A stretch of DNA of 48,468 nucleotides from Negativicutes bacterium (GTDB lineage Bacteria; Bacillota; Negativicutes; Anaeromusales; Anaeromusaceae): contig SAAJ01000024.1 in assembly GCA_009929485.1 (NCBI GenBank), positions 1-48,468 on the forward strand. The letters are read 5' to 3'. Below the pieces are notes generated by a model that had not been told where the DNA came from, searched no databases, and saw nothing but the letters and a program-made list of their open reading frames with translations. The translations under genes and the position numbers were made by a program. Below, one piece after another: positions 30,568 through 40,622 of this stretch; position 1 is the first letter of the stretch, and each line of letters begins with the position of its first letter.

Positions 30568-31647
30568 ATGAATTGGCAGGAATTATTGCGCAGTCCTCGC
30601 AGCGCCTGGGGGACCCTTGCAGGGCCGGAGGGCGATATCGCTTTATCCAGCCGGGTACGGCTGGCGAGGAATTTTCAGCGCTTTGCGTTTCCTACCCGCG
30701 CCGATGAGGCGATACTGCAGCAGGTGTTAAACGTGGTAAAAGAAGCGCTGCCGCAGCTGAATCAGGCGGACGAGGCGGCATACGTATTTGTGCCGCTGGA
30801 GAATTTGTCGAAATTGGAGCGGAAAATTTTAGTGGAAAAGCATCTGGCAAGTCCGGATTTTGCCCAGTGTCCTGTAGGGCGAGCCTTGGTGGTAGGACGA
30901 GAAGGCGCCGTAAGTATTATGGTGAATGAAGAGGATCATTTGCGCATTCAAGCGGTGGCGCCGGGGTTGGATTTGGAACAGTGCCTAGCTCAGGCTAACG
31001 AGGTAGATGATCTGCTGGAAAGTCGTGAAGAGGTAGCATTTCGTGAAGATCTGGGCTATCTGTCTTCCTGCCCGACCAATTTAGGCACTGGCTTGCGTGC
31101 TTCAGTTATGCTGCATCTGCCGGCATTGGTTATGACGAAGCAGGCCAGCCGGGTGATTTCGGCGGCTACGCAGTTGGGACTGGCGGTGCGCGGCCTTTAC
31201 GGCGAAGGAACGGAAGCGGCTGGGAATTTGTTTCAAGTTTCCAATCAACTGACGCTGGGACCGAAAGAAGAAGAGATTATCGCTAATTTGAACGGCGTGG
31301 TGCAGCATATGGTGCACCATGAGCGTCAGGCTCGTCTGCGGCTCTTAGAGCAGGCGGAAGATTCTTTGGCTGATCGCGTTTGGAGGGCCTATGGCGTTAT
31401 GTGTCATGCGCGCAGTATGAAGGGCGAAGAAGCGCTGCGGTTGCTCAGTGATGTATCGCTAGGCGTAGATCTGGGCATCGTAACCGGTGTGGAAAAAGCA
31501 GTGCTGCACAGTTTGCTTGTTAAGACTCGTCCGGGATTCCTGCACTCTTTGGCAGGAAAGGAAACGATGACGGCTCAGGAACGAGCGGCGCTGCGGGCGG
31601 AAGTTATCCGTCATACGCTGGCGCAGGAGCCGGAGAGCGGGCAGTAG
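30568..31647 (+). CDS. mcsB: Protein-arginine kinase McsB
   Basis: A 359-aa kinase of the phosphagen-kinase fold that phosphorylates arginines, marking proteins for ClpCP. Signatures are SSRVRLARNFQRF (ATP-binding arginines), the NEEDHLRIQ loop and the catalytic-cysteine segment SSCPTNLGTGLRASV. The pArg-binding region near GLYGEGTEA is present. ATG 30568 follows AAGGTGG; an upstream open frame is inside mcsA. It sits in the standard ctsR-mcsA-mcsB-clpC order. Confidence 0.95.
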   Translation: MNWQELLRSPRSAWGTLAGPEGDIALSSRVRLARNFQRFAFPTRADEAILQQVLNVVKEALPQLNQADEAAYVFVPLENLSKLERKILVEKHLASPDFAQCPVGRALVVGREGAVSIMVNEEDHLRIQAVAPGLDLEQCLAQANEVDDLLESREEVAFREDLGYLSSCPTNLGTGLRASVMLHLPALVMTKQASRVISAATQLGLAVRGLYGEGTEAAGNLFQVSNQLTLGPKEEEIIANLNGVVQHMVHHERQARLRLLEQAEDSLADRVWRAYGVMCHARSMKGEEALRLLSDVSLGVDLGIVTGVEKAVLHSLLVKTRPGFLHSLAGKETMTAQERAALRAEVIRHTLAQEPESGQ

Positions 31648-31680
31648 AAAAAGGAGTTTATTTTTAAGGAGGTATTTACA

Positions 31681-34122
31681 ATGTTGAGTCGTTTTACAGA
31701 GCGCGCCAGGCGGGTACTGATGCTGGCGCAGCAGGAAGCCATTCGCTTGGGCCACGATTACATTGGCACAGAGCATTTGCTGTTGGGTCTGCTGCATGAA
31801 GGGGAAGGCGTGGCTTCACGAGCATTGACCTCCCTAAATATCAATTTGGAGCGCATTCGCCGCCAGGTGGAAGAAACCATAGGGCGCGGCGACGGTACGA
31901 GCCGGGATATCAGCTATACGCCGCGCGCCAAAAAAGTTATCGAGCTATCGGTGGAAGAGGCCTTGCGTCTGGGACATCAGTATGTCGGCACCGAACATAT
32001 TCTTTTAGGCTTGATTCGCGAAGGCGAAGGCGTGGCGGCTCAGGTTCTTACCGCCTTAGGAGCGGATTTGGGACAGGTTCGGCAGCGGGTGATGGAACTT
32101 TTGGGCGGCGGTTTTTACGCTTCCGGCAACGCTCATGCCCAGGCGGTGGAAGACGAGGAAACAGATACGCCGCTGCTTGATGAATTCGGGCGGGATTTAA
32201 ATCAACTGGCGAAAAACGGGAAGATTGACCCCGTTATTGGTCGCAGCGGTGAGATTGAGCGGGTTTTGCAGATTCTTAGTCGGCGCACTAAAAACAACCC
32301 CGTGTTGATTGGCGAGCCTGGCGTAGGCAAGACAGCGGTGGCGGAAGGCTTGGCGCAGCGGATTGTTGACGCCAAGGTGCCGGAGACGTTGCGGGCCAAA
32401 CGGCTCATCTCTTTGGATATGGCGGCCATGGTGGCCGGTACGAAATATCGCGGTGAATTTGAAGACCGGGTGCGCAAAGTGGTGGACGAAGTCCGCGAAG
32501 CCGGCAATGTTCTTTTGTTTATTGACGAATTGCATACGTTGGTAGGCGCTGGCGGCGCTGAAGGCGCCATTGACGCCGCTAATATTTTAAAACCAGCTTT
32601 GGCTCGCGGCGAGATTCAGGTGATCGGTGCGACAACCTTGTCGGAATATAAAAAGCATATTGAGAAGGATGCAGCGTTGGAACGGCGCTTTCAGCCGGTG
32701 AATGTCGGCGAACCCAGCGTAGAGGACGCCATTGCCATTTTGAAGGGAATTCGGGATCGGTATGAAGCGTTTCATCGAGCTAAAATCACGGATGAAGCCA
32801 TTGAGGCGGCGGTAAAACTGTCTCATCGTTATATCTCTGACCGATATCTGCCGGATAAGGCGATTGATTTGATGGACGAGGCGGCCTCGCGGGTGCGCTT
32901 AGGAGCGTTTTCCAAGCCGGAAGATGTGAAAGGCTTAGAGAAGGAACTAGGGTGCATTCAAGCGGAAAAAGAAGCGGCCATTATTGCCCAAGAATTCGAG
33001 CAGGCCGCCAAGCTGCGGGACCAAGAACAAACTTTAAAAATGCAGCTGGAAGAAAAACAGCGCACGTGGAAGCAGGGCGGTGGCGAGCGAATTGTGGTTT
33101 CAGCGGATGATATCGCCCAAGTTGTGGCAGGCTGGACTGGCATTCCCGTCAGAAAGCTAGCGGAAGAAGAGTCCGAGCGGCTGTTGAAGCTGGAAGAAAT
33201 TTTGCATAAACGAGTTATCGGTCAGAACGAGGCGGTACAGGCTGTGGCTCGTGCCGTGCGCCGCGCCCGGGCGGGGTTGAAGGACCCGAAGCGTCCTATT
33301 GGCTCTTTTGTTTTCCTGGGGCCTACCGGCGTGGGCAAAACCGAGTTGGCTCGGGCTTTGGCGGAAGCGCTTTTTGGCGATGAAAACGCCATGATTCGCC
33401 TGGACATGTCCGAATACATGGAAAAACACACGGTGTCCCGTCTGGTGGGAGCGCCTCCTGGCTATGTGGGCTATGAAGAAGGCGGTCAGGTGACGGAAAA
33501 AATACGGCGTAAACCCTATGCCGTGCTGTTGCTGGATGAGATCGAAAAAGCCCACCCGGATGTGTTTAACATGTTGCTGCAAGTACTGGAAGACGGCCGA
33601 CTGACCGATGGTCAGGGGCGGACGGTTGATTTTAAGAATACCGTGATTATCATGACCTCCAATGTAGGCGCTAAACATTTGCAGCGCCAAGGCGGCGGGA
33701 CGATGGGCTTTATTACAGGCAATGAGAAAAAGAAAGACGATAGCGAAGGCAAGAAACGCGTGCTGGAAGAAGTGAAAAAACTATTCCGACCGGAATTTTT
33801 GAACCGCATCGACGAGTTGATTGTATTCTCCAGCCTGAACGATGAAGAGCTTAAGCAGATTGTTGCAATCATGCTTGCCGATGTGTCTAAACGCTTGGGA
33901 GAAAATGAGATCGCCTTGGAAGTCAGCGAAAAGGCGAAAGAGGAGCTCATCAAGGAAGGCCTGGACATCACCTACGGAGCCAGGCCGCTGCGGCGGGCTA
34001 TTCAGAAACTGGTCGAGGATGAAATCGCGGAGATGATGCTGCGCCGGGGTATCGGGGCGGGAGATACGGTGTCTATTGACGCCGACGAAGCAGGGAAGCT
34101 GACTTTCGCGAAAAAAAACTAA
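31681..34122 (+). CDS. clpC: ClpC AAA+ unfoldase
   Basis: An 813-aa Hsp100 ATPase that unfolds substrates, such as arginine-phosphorylated proteins, for ClpP. Two N-terminal Clp repeats (each with a GTEHxLLGL core), a first AAA+ module with GEPGVGKTA, a UVR-containing middle domain ([16 protein letters not shown]) and a second AAA+ module with GPTGVGKTE are all present. The C-terminus is the normal ClpC type. ATG 31681 follows AAGGAGG. It is the last gene of the CtsR-controlled operon. Confidence 0.97.
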   Translation: MLSRFTERARRVLMLAQQEAIRLGHDYIGTEHLLLGLLHEGEGVASRALTSLNINLERIRRQVEETIGRGDGTSRDISYTPRAKKVIELSVEEALRLGHQYVGTEHILLGLIREGEGVAAQVLTALGADLGQVRQRVMELLGGGFYASGNAHAQAVEDEETDTPLLDEFGRDLNQLAKNGKIDPVIGRSGEIERVLQILSRRTKNNPVLIGEPGVGKTAVAEGLAQRIVDAKVPETLRAKRLISLDMAAMVAGTKYRGEFEDRVRKVVDEVREAGNVLLFIDELHTLVGAGGAEGAIDAANILKPALARGEIQVIGATTLSEYKKHIEKDAALERRFQPVNVGEPSVEDAIAILKGIRDRYEAFHRAKITDEAIEAAVKLSHRYISDRYLPDKAIDLMDEAASRVRLGAFSKPEDVKGLEKELGCIQAEKEAAIIAQEFEQAAKLRDQEQTLKMQLEEKQRTWKQGGGERIVVSADDIAQVVAGWTGIPVRKLAEEESERLLKLEEILHKRVIGQNEAVQAVARAVRRARAGLKDPKRPIGSFVFLGPTGVGKTELARALAEALFGDENAMIRLDMSEYMEKHTVSRLVGAPPGYVGYEEGGQVTEKIRRKPYAVLLLDEIEKAHPDVFNMLLQVLEDGRLTDGQGRTVDFKNTVIIMTSNVGAKHLQRQGGGTMGFITGNEKKKDDSEGKKRVLEEVKKLFRPEFLNRIDELIVFSSLNDEELKQIVAIMLADVSKRLGENEIALEVSEKAKEELIKEGLDITYGARPLRRAIQKLVEDEIAEMMLRRGIGAGDTVSIDADEAGKLTFAKKN

Positions 34123-34170
34123 AAAAGGTATTTACTCGGGTTTTGTAGCAGGAAATGACGCCGGGCGGCG

Positions 34171-34209
34171 CGAAAGCACTTTGGGTATGCCTTATCCAAA
34201 GTGCTTTCG
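34171..34209 (+). terminator. Long hairpin between clpC and radA
   Basis: A perfect 14-bp stem CGAAAGCACTTTGG/CCAAAGTGCTTTCG with an 11-nt loop. The downstream T tract is weak (GCATTTTGG), so it may only partly terminate. Confidence 0.55.
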
Positions 34210-34247
34210 GCATTTTGGGGCAGGCGTCAGGGAGGCAATTGAAAGTA

Positions 34248-35618
34248 ATGGCAAAAGATAAAATTCGTTATGTATGCCAGTCTTGCGGCTATGATTCAAG
34301 CAAGTGGCTGGGGAAATGTCCAGAATGCGGCGCATGGAACTCCTTTAGCGAAGAAGTGCTTCGCAAAGAGGCCAGTCGTCCTGGCTTGGGGAGCGCCACA
34401 GCGGCAGTATCTAGGCCATGTCCCATTACCGAAGTTGATATTAGCGCGCTGCCTCGCATGTCTACAGGCAGCGGTGAAATGGATCGGGTTTTAGGCGGTG
34501 GTTTGGTGCCTGGTTCGCTGCTGCTTGTGGGCGGCGATCCGGGAATCGGCAAATCGACGCTGCTGTTGCAGGTGGCCTCGCATTTAAGCCAAGGTCAGGC
34601 GCCGGTGCTCTATGTTTCCGGCGAGGAGTCGGCGGCGCAAACCCGCATGCGGGCCGAGCGCTTGGGGCGTCTGCAGCCGCGCTTATGGGTGCAGAACGAG
34701 ACTCGGCTGGATGATATTTTGCGCACAGCGCAGGAGTGCAAACCGGCTTTGTTGGTGATAGACTCCATTCAGACCATGTATTGTCCGGAACTGCCCAGCG
34801 CGCCCGGCAGCGTCGGACAAGTGCGCGAATGCACAGGCAGGCTGCTGCGGCTGGCTAAAGAGGAAGGCATTTCCATCGCTATTATTGGCCATGTAACCAA
34901 GGACGGTCAAATTGCCGGGCCGCGTTTATTGGAGCATATGGTGGATGTGGTTTTGTATTTTGAAGGGGAGCGCAGTTACACCTTCCGCGTGCTGCGAGCC
35001 ATTAAAAATCGTTTTGGCTCTACCCAGGAAAGCGGTCTTTTTGCCATGGAAGAAGACGGGCTGGTCGAAGTGGAAAACCCATCAGCGGTGCTGCTGGCGG
35101 AACGGCCGGTGAATTCGCCGGGGTCCGTCGTCTTGGCGCATCTGGAGGGAGTACGGCCCTTGTTGCTTGAAGTGCAGGCTCTTGTCAGCACTACCTGCTT
35201 CGGTATGCCGAGGCGGACAGCGGCGGGCTTTGATTACAATCGAACGCTGCTTTTGTTGGCAGTGCTGGAAAAACGAGTCGGTTTGGTGCTGGGCGATCAG
35301 GATGTATATGTTAACACGATCGGAGGCATCCGCATGGCGGAGCCTGCGGCGGACTTGGCGGTAGCGGTGGCCATTGCTTCAAGCTTTCGCAATCGACCGG
35401 TTGATCCTCATACGGTGGTCATGGGTGAAGTTGGTTTAACCGGAGAAATACGTATGGTCCCCCGGGCGGAATTGCGTATTCAAGAGGCTTGGAAAATGGG
35501 ATTTCGCCGCTTTGTTTTGCCTGCAGGCAATCTGACGGCGCTAAAGCAGCGCAAAGCGGAAGCGGAGTATATTGGCGTTAGGCAGGTAGCGGAAGCGTTG
35601 GCCGCTGTGTTACAATAA
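34248..35618 (+). CDS. radA: DNA repair protein RadA (Sms)
   Basis: A 456-aa RecA-like branch-migration helicase for recombination intermediates. The zinc finger (CQSCGYDSSKWLGKCPEC) begins at residue ~10. Walker A is GDPGIGKST, followed by the RadA-specific IKNRFGS motif and a C-terminal Lon-like domain. ATG 34248 begins the conserved MAKDKIRYVC; GGGAGG lies 12 nt upstream. In Bacillus disA follows radA, but here the next gene is the PIN/TRAM gene. Confidence 0.95.
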   Translation: MAKDKIRYVCQSCGYDSSKWLGKCPECGAWNSFSEEVLRKEASRPGLGSATAAVSRPCPITEVDISALPRMSTGSGEMDRVLGGGLVPGSLLLVGGDPGIGKSTLLLQVASHLSQGQAPVLYVSGEESAAQTRMRAERLGRLQPRLWVQNETRLDDILRTAQECKPALLVIDSIQTMYCPELPSAPGSVGQVRECTGRLLRLAKEEGISIAIIGHVTKDGQIAGPRLLEHMVDVVLYFEGERSYTFRVLRAIKNRFGSTQESGLFAMEEDGLVEVENPSAVLLAERPVNSPGSVVLAHLEGVRPLLLEVQALVSTTCFGMPRRTAAGFDYNRTLLLLAVLEKRVGLVLGDQDVYVNTIGGIRMAEPAADLAVAVAIASSFRNRPVDPHTVVMGEVGLTGEIRMVPRAELRIQEAWKMGFRRFVLPAGNLTALKQRKAEAEYIGVRQVAEALAAVLQ

Positions 35619-35719
35619 ACCGGTATGGCGGTATTTTAACAAGCCAAAGGAGGGCGTTCTATTGTTATGGCAACATGGCATAAGAAATAGATACAATAAA
35701 CGCGAAAGGAGGCGAAAGC

Positions 35720-36853
35720 ATGCTGGATAGGGTATTGCGCTTTGTAATTACTGGCTTGGGTGTGATCGCGGGCCTTTTGACTATGGCGGAATGGATTAAT
35801 CAGGTGCTGGCGGTGTTGGTGAGCGCGGAAGTGCTGCGCATGGGCTTGTTCGGCAGTACGCTGGCTACCATTTTATCCTTGCTTGCGGGCGCTTTTGTGG
35901 GCGGGTTGCTGGGCTTTCTACTATCTCCGCTTTTTGTGCGTTATTTGTGGCGCATTAATGACTGGGTAGAAGCGCGGTTGAACAAGATGCCGTTAAACGA
36001 CGTATTGGCGGGAGCGGCTGGTTTATCTATCGGACTTATACTTTCTAATTTAATTAGTTCTTCTTTTTTACCGATTCCGATTATTGGGAAATACATTCCT
36101 ATTGTTTTGAGTATTTTTCTGGGCTATTTAGGGATGAATATTGCCGTGCGCAAGCGGGATGAGCTTGGTTTTTTGGTGTCCTATCTGCCGTGGCTGAGTA
36201 AAGGAGAAAAGGCGTCCAAGCAGCAGGTGCCGCAAGCGGATGTCTGCGCGCCGAAGATTCTCGATACAAGTGTTATTATTGACGGACGTATTGCAGATAT
36301 CTGTCAAAGCGGCTTTGTAGAAGGTCGGCTAGTGGTACCGATTTTTGTCTTGGAAGAGCTGCAGCATATTGCGGATTCTTCAGATCCCCTGAAACGCAAT
36401 CGGGGGCGCAGAGGACTTGATATTTTAAATCGCATGCAGAAGGAACTGGGCCTGGCTGTGCAGATTGACAACCGCAATTATGAAGAAATTGCAGAAGTGG
36501 ATTCACGGCTAATTCAACTGGCTAAGGAAACAAGCGGCAAGATTTTGACCAATGACTTTAATTTGAACAAGGTGGCTGTGCTGCACGGCGTTGCCGTCTT
36601 GAACATTAATGAACTGGCCAATGCAGTCAAGCCGGTGGTGCTGCCTGGCGAGGAAATGCATGTGCATTTGGTGAAGGACGGCAAAGAATTCGGCCAGGGA
36701 GTGGCGTATCTCGACGACGGTACGATGATTGTTGTCGACGGCGGGAAAAAGTATGTAGGCGAGCACCTGGAAGTCTTGGTAACGTCGGTGCTGCAAACTG
36801 CGGCGGGACGCATGATTTTTGCTAAGTTGAAGAATGGAGAAAGAGGCGCTTAA
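35720..36853 (+). CDS. PIN/TRAM-domain membrane protein (YacL family)
   Basis: A 377-aa protein. Residues 1-~145 hold four hydrophobic helices. A PIN domain follows, starting at ILDTSVIIDGRIADI with its acidic metal ligands (D-T-S, DSRL, TNDFNLNK). A C-terminal TRAM domain (GVAYLDDGTMIVV) would bind RNA. It is therefore probably a membrane-anchored ribonuclease. ATG 35720 follows AAAGGAGG. The stop is 3 nt from ispDF, so the two are coupled. Confidence 0.9.
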   Translation: MLDRVLRFVITGLGVIAGLLTMAEWINQVLAVLVSAEVLRMGLFGSTLATILSLLAGAFVGGLLGFLLSPLFVRYLWRINDWVEARLNKMPLNDVLAGAAGLSIGLILSNLISSSFLPIPIIGKYIPIVLSIFLGYLGMNIAVRKRDELGFLVSYLPWLSKGEKASKQQVPQADVCAPKILDTSVIIDGRIADICQSGFVEGRLVVPIFVLEELQHIADSSDPLKRNRGRRGLDILNRMQKELGLAVQIDNRNYEEIAEVDSRLIQLAKETSGKILTNDFNLNKVAVLHGVAVLNINELANAVKPVVLPGEEMHVHLVKDGKEFGQGVAYLDDGTMIVVDGGKKYVGEHLEVLVTSVLQTAAGRMIFAKLKNGERGA

Positions 36854-36856
36854 GGC

Positions 36857-38026
36857 ATGAATATAGCTGTTTTGGCTGCGGCAGGACAGGGACGGCGCAT
36901 GGGCGGGGGGAGCAATAAGGCTTTTCTCCCGCTTCTTTCACGTCCCATGCTTTTGCGCAGCGCCCAGGCTTTGTCGGCCAGCAATAAAATTGATGAAATG
37001 ATTATCGTAGCAGCGCCGGAAGAAGCAGCTGAGGTCAGACGCATTCTGTCGCAGGATGGAACGTTAAAGCCTTGGCAGGTAGTGGCTGGCGGCAGCGAAA
37101 GGCAATACTCCATTGCCAATGCCCTCAAGGCTCTTCCGGCTGGAACTGACTATGTGGCGGTGCATGACGCGGCGCGGCCGCTGGTACTGCCGGAATCGGT
37201 CACGGCCGTGGTGGAAGTGGCGCAGCGACAGCGGGCGGCCGGCTTGGCGGTGCCGGTCAAGGACACGATCAAAGAAAGCAATGCAGATGGTTGTGTAGTG
37301 GCTACTCCGCCGAGGGAACGCCTCTGGGCCATACAGACGCCCCAAGTATTTGAAGCGGCGCTGTTGCGTCAAGCCTACGATCAGGCCGCCGCGGAGGGCT
37401 TTTTAGGGACCGACGACGCTTCCTTGGTGGAACGCTTGGGCGTGCCTGTGCATTTGGTTCAGGGCGAGTACAGCAACCTAAAGGTCACGACACCAGAGGA
37501 TTTGATCGTGGCGGAAGCTATCTTGCAGCAGCGAGGGGAGGAACGGCAAGTGGAGTGGAGAACAGGCATGGGCTATGACGTGCACCGACTGACGCCGGGG
37601 CGCAAGCTGATTTTGGGCGGCGTAGACATTCCCCATTCGTTGGGCTTAGAGGGTCACTCTGATGCGGATGTGTTGCTGCATGCCTTGAAGGACGCACTGT
37701 TGGGCGCGGCGGGCTTGGGCGATATTGGCCGTCATTTTCCAGATACAGAAGAACAATATCGCGGTATTTCCAGTCTGCTGCTGCTGGATAAGGTGCAGGC
37801 CTTGCTGGAACAGGCAGGCTGGATCGTCAATAACGTAGACGTGACGGTGGCGGCGCAGCGGCCCAAGCTGGCGCCGCATATTCCGCAAATGGTTAAAAAC
37901 GTAGCGGCGGCATTGAAGGTGTCCGAGGAGCGTGTCAATATCAAAGCCACAACAACAGAAAAATTGGGCTTTGTAGGAACCGAGGAAGGCATGTCCGCGT
38001 ATGCGGTGGCAATGCTTAGAAAATAG
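36857..38026 (+). CDS. ispDF: Bifunctional IspD/IspF isoprenoid enzyme
   Basis: A 389-aa fusion of two MEP-pathway enzymes. The IspD half (to ~232) has [18 protein letters not shown] and VHDAARPLV for CTP and methylerythritol 4-phosphate. The IspF half begins at MGYDVHRL (residue 238), with the metal-binding [20 protein letters not shown] and ATTTEKLGF. Together they make MEcPP, although the intermediate IspE step is catalysed elsewhere. In Bacillus the two are separate adjacent genes. ATG 36857 lies 3 nt after the PIN gene. Confidence 0.95.
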   Translation: MNIAVLAAAGQGRRMGGGSNKAFLPLLSRPMLLRSAQALSASNKIDEMIIVAAPEEAAEVRRILSQDGTLKPWQVVAGGSERQYSIANALKALPAGTDYVAVHDAARPLVLPESVTAVVEVAQRQRAAGLAVPVKDTIKESNADGCVVATPPRERLWAIQTPQVFEAALLRQAYDQAAAEGFLGTDDASLVERLGVPVHLVQGEYSNLKVTTPEDLIVAEAILQQRGEERQVEWRTGMGYDVHRLTPGRKLILGGVDIPHSLGLEGHSDADVLLHALKDALLGAAGLGDIGRHFPDTEEQYRGISSLLLLDKVQALLEQAGWIVNNVDVTVAAQRPKLAPHIPQMVKNVAAALKVSEERVNIKATTTEKLGFVGTEEGMSAYAVAMLRK

Positions 38027-38102
38027 AAAAATAGATGCTCCTCAGGAATTGCAGGGAAAAAGGTGAGGAAACGTAGTCGCGGATCCTGAGCAGGAATGAC
38101 TT

Positions 38103-38131
38103 TTGCACAAACGAGAGGAATCTGCTATCAT
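38103..38131 (+). promoter_or_regulatory. Promoter of gltX
   Basis: TTGCAC and TATCAT with a 17-nt spacer, about 48 nt before the gltX start. Confidence 0.6.
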
Positions 38132-38178
38132 AAAAGAATAATTTGGCCTTAAAATGGACGTTGTTGGAGGGAATATTG

Positions 38179-39642
38179 ATGGTAGAGAAAGAAATGCGGT
38201 TGCGCTTTGCGCCGAGTCCTACGGGACCGTTTCATATCGGCGGCGCCCGTTCGGCGTTATTTAATTGGCTATTGGCCCGCAAACACGGCGGTAAGCTGGT
38301 GTTGCGTATTGAGGATACGGATCTGGAACGGTCCTCCAAAGAATCGGAAGAAAACATCAAAGCAGCTTTGCGCTGGCTGGGTATGGATTGGGATGAGGGA
38401 CCGGAAGTAGGCGGTCCTTACGGACCCTACTATCAGACGCAGCGTTTGGATATTTATCGCCAGTATACGGAGCAGCTTTTGGCTTCCGGGCAAGCGTACC
38501 ATTGCTATTGTACGGAAGAAGAGCTGGAAACAGAACGTCAAGCGTTGCTGGCTAAGGGCGAAACACCTCGTTACGGCGGACGCTGTCGTAATCTTTCGGA
38601 AGAAGAAAAAGCGGCGCTGGAAGCAGCTGGCCGCAAGCCAGTGGTTCGTTTTCGCGTTCCAGAAGGTCAGGATATTGTTTTTCAAGACATGGTTCGTGAA
38701 ACGGTGCGTTTTGAGTCGGCTGGCGTAGGCGATTTTGTTATTGTGAAATCGGATGGCATTCCTGTATATAACTATGCCGTGGTAATTGATGACATGCTGA
38801 TGAAAATCACCCATGTTATTCGAGCGGAAGAGCATCTATCCAATACGCCGCGCCAATGGCTTCTTTACAAAGCTCTTGGGTTTGAAGCGCCGCAGTTTGG
38901 ACATATTTCCTTGATTTTGGGTAAGGATCGCTCGAAAATGAGTAAGCGTCATGGCGCGACTTCCGTGGAACAGTATCGCCAGTTAGGCTATTTGCCGGAA
39001 GCGATTGTGAATTTCTTGGCTCTTCTGGGCTGGGCGCCTCCTGGAGAGGAAGAACTTTTTACCAGCCAGGAACTGATTGAAAAATTCTCTATGGATCGAG
39101 TGGCGAAAAATCCGGCTGTGTTCGATGTGGACAAGCTAAATTATATTAATGCTTGCTACTTGAAGAAGCTGACCTTGGCGGAGCTTACCGACTTGGTGCT
39201 GCCGCACTTGGTGAAGGCTGGTTATGTACCGGAGTCACTGAATGAGGAGCAGCGAGCCTGGGTCGAGCAGATGGTGGAAGCGCTGCGGGACTATATCAGT
39301 TATGGCGCGGAAATTGTCGATCATGCGGGTGTTTTCTTTCAAGATGAGATTGACTTTGAAAACGAAGACGCTCACGAAATTTTGCGTGATGCCGATGTGC
39401 CGCCGGTGATGGATTTGTTTAAGACGAAACTGCTGGCGTTGGAGACCGTAGATGCCCCTGCCATAAAAGCCTTGCTGAAAAGCATTACGAAAGAATTGAA
39501 GCTGGGCGGTAAAAAGGTATTTATGCCGGTGCGCGTAGCCTTGACCGGGTGTATGCACGGACCGGAGCTCATTCATATTGTGCCGCTGATTGGGCGGGAA
39601 CGTACACTGGCCCGGATGGAGCGCATGCTGGCAAAAATCTGA
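38179..39642 (+). CDS. gltX: Glutamyl-tRNA synthetase
   Basis: A 487-aa class I synthetase. The HIGH-like motif is FAPSPTGPFHIGGARSAL and the KMSKS-like motif is KMSKRHG. A CYCTEEEL segment follows the catalytic insert. Length fits the bacterial enzyme; whether it is discriminating (Glu only) or also charges tRNA-Gln cannot be told here. ATG 38179 follows GGAGG with good spacing. The frame upstream is not conserved. The next transcription unit starts right after its stop. Confidence 0.96.
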   Translation: MVEKEMRLRFAPSPTGPFHIGGARSALFNWLLARKHGGKLVLRIEDTDLERSSKESEENIKAALRWLGMDWDEGPEVGGPYGPYYQTQRLDIYRQYTEQLLASGQAYHCYCTEEELETERQALLAKGETPRYGGRCRNLSEEEKAALEAAGRKPVVRFRVPEGQDIVFQDMVRETVRFESAGVGDFVIVKSDGIPVYNYAVVIDDMLMKITHVIRAEEHLSNTPRQWLLYKALGFEAPQFGHISLILGKDRSKMSKRHGATSVEQYRQLGYLPEAIVNFLALLGWAPPGEEELFTSQELIEKFSMDRVAKNPAVFDVDKLNYINACYLKKLTLAELTDLVLPHLVKAGYVPESLNEEQRAWVEQMVEALRDYISYGAEIVDHAGVFFQDEIDFENEDAHEILRDADVPPVMDLFKTKLLALETVDAPAIKALLKSITKELKLGGKKVFMPVRVALTGCMHGPELIHIVPLIGRERTLARMERMLAKI

Positions 39643-39671
39643 TTGACAGCGATGCCGGAACGGGATATACT
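39643..39671 (+). promoter_or_regulatory. Near-consensus promoter of the T-box/cysE-cysS operon
   Basis: TTGACA and TATACT with exactly 17 nt between them. The -35 starts right at the gltX stop. Confidence 0.8.
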
Positions 39672-39677
39672 GCAGGC

Positions 39678-39914
39678 AATACGAATAGATGACGGCGAAG
39701 AACGGAAAAAGTACGCAGAAACGTCCTTACAGAGAGTGGATGCCTAGGTTGAGAGCATCTGCAGGCAGCGGTCAGCGGAAATGCGTCCGGGAGCTGGGGA
39801 GAGCTAAACTCTTCACGGGTGCGCCCGTTATTGCGCCTAGAGGGATGGCAAGTGCTGTCCAAGCAGAGTGGAACCACGGAACCACCGTCTCTGTCAGGAG
39901 ATGGTGGTTTTTTT
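39678..39914 (+). promoter_or_regulatory. T-box leader, cysteine specific
   Basis: A tRNA-sensing leader upstream of cysE-cysS. The stem I region starts near 39720. The candidate specifier is TGC (Cys) at 39782-39784 in the context GGAAATGCG. The conserved T-box AGAGTGGAACCACGG is at 39865-39879, overlapping the antiterminator, and the competing terminator follows. Uncharged tRNA-Cys should allow read-through into cysE and cysS. Confidence 0.85.
39881..39914 (+). terminator. T-box regulated terminator
   Basis: ACCACCGTCTC pairs with GAGATGGTGGT (one G-U pair), followed by a T run. The 5' arm begins right after the T-box sequence. Confidence 0.88.
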
Positions 39915-39950
39915 ACGTTGTTTTTTAGAGTAAAGAAAGGAAGAGTGTTC

Positions 39951-40622
39951 ATGTTCAAACGCATCAAGCAAGATATCCAGGTTGTTTTTGAACGCGATCC
40001 GGCGGCGCGGAGCGTGCTAGAGGTGCTTCTTTGCTACTCCGGTTTGCATGCGATTTGGATGCATCGAATTTCGCATCGCTTGTTTTTGAGCGGCTGGATT
40101 TTGGCGGCGCGTCTGATTTCCAATTTGGCCCGGTTTTTGACAGGCATAGAAATTCATCCGGGGGCGACTCTTGGCGAAGGCTTGTTCATTGACCACGGCA
40201 CAGGCATTGTAATTGGCGAAACCGCCGAAATCGGCGACAATGTCACCTTGTATCAAGGCGTTACTCTTGGCGGGACAGGCAAGGAGAAGGGAAAGCGCCA
40301 TCCTACGGTGGGGAATAATGTAGTTATTGCCAGCGGCGCTAAAGTGCTGGGATCGTTCAAGGTGGGAGACAATTCTAAAATCGGCGCCGGTTCGGTCGTG
40401 CTCAAGGAAGTGCCGCCCAATTCAACCGTGGTGGGCATTCCCGGCCGCATTGTTTGGCATGAAGGGCGTCGCATTGATAATACTCAGACCGTAGACCTCA
40501 TCGATTTGGACCATAACGACTTGCCGGACCCGATTGTAGAAATGATGATGTGCATGCAGCGCAATATGCATCGCATGGAAAAACGCATTGGTGAATTAGA
40601 AGAGGAGTTGAAGAAAAAATGA
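39951..40622 (+). CDS. cysE: Serine O-acetyltransferase
   Basis: A 223-aa enzyme making O-acetylserine for cysteine synthesis. The N-terminal helical part is short. The left-handed beta-helix with hexapeptide repeats runs from [19 protein letters not shown] (with the catalytic His) through [14 protein letters not shown] to [12 protein letters not shown] 39951 sits 37 nt after the T-box terminator, with AAAGGAAG upstream. It overlaps cysS by 4 nt, so the same Cys-tRNA signal controls cysteine synthesis and charging. Confidence 0.95.
   Translation: MFKRIKQDIQVVFERDPAARSVLEVLLCYSGLHAIWMHRISHRLFLSGWILAARLISNLARFLTGIEIHPGATLGEGLFIDHGTGIVIGETAEIGDNVTLYQGVTLGGTGKEKGKRHPTVGNNVVIASGAKVLGSFKVGDNSKIGAGSVVLKEVPPNSTVVGIPGRIVWHEGRRIDNTQTVDLIDLDHNDLPDPIVEMMMCMQRNMHRMEKRIGELEEELKKK

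Noticed and set aside
39689-39928. A 79-aa ORF in the cysE leader
   Set aside because: It lies entirely within the T-box RNA and lacks a ribosome site.
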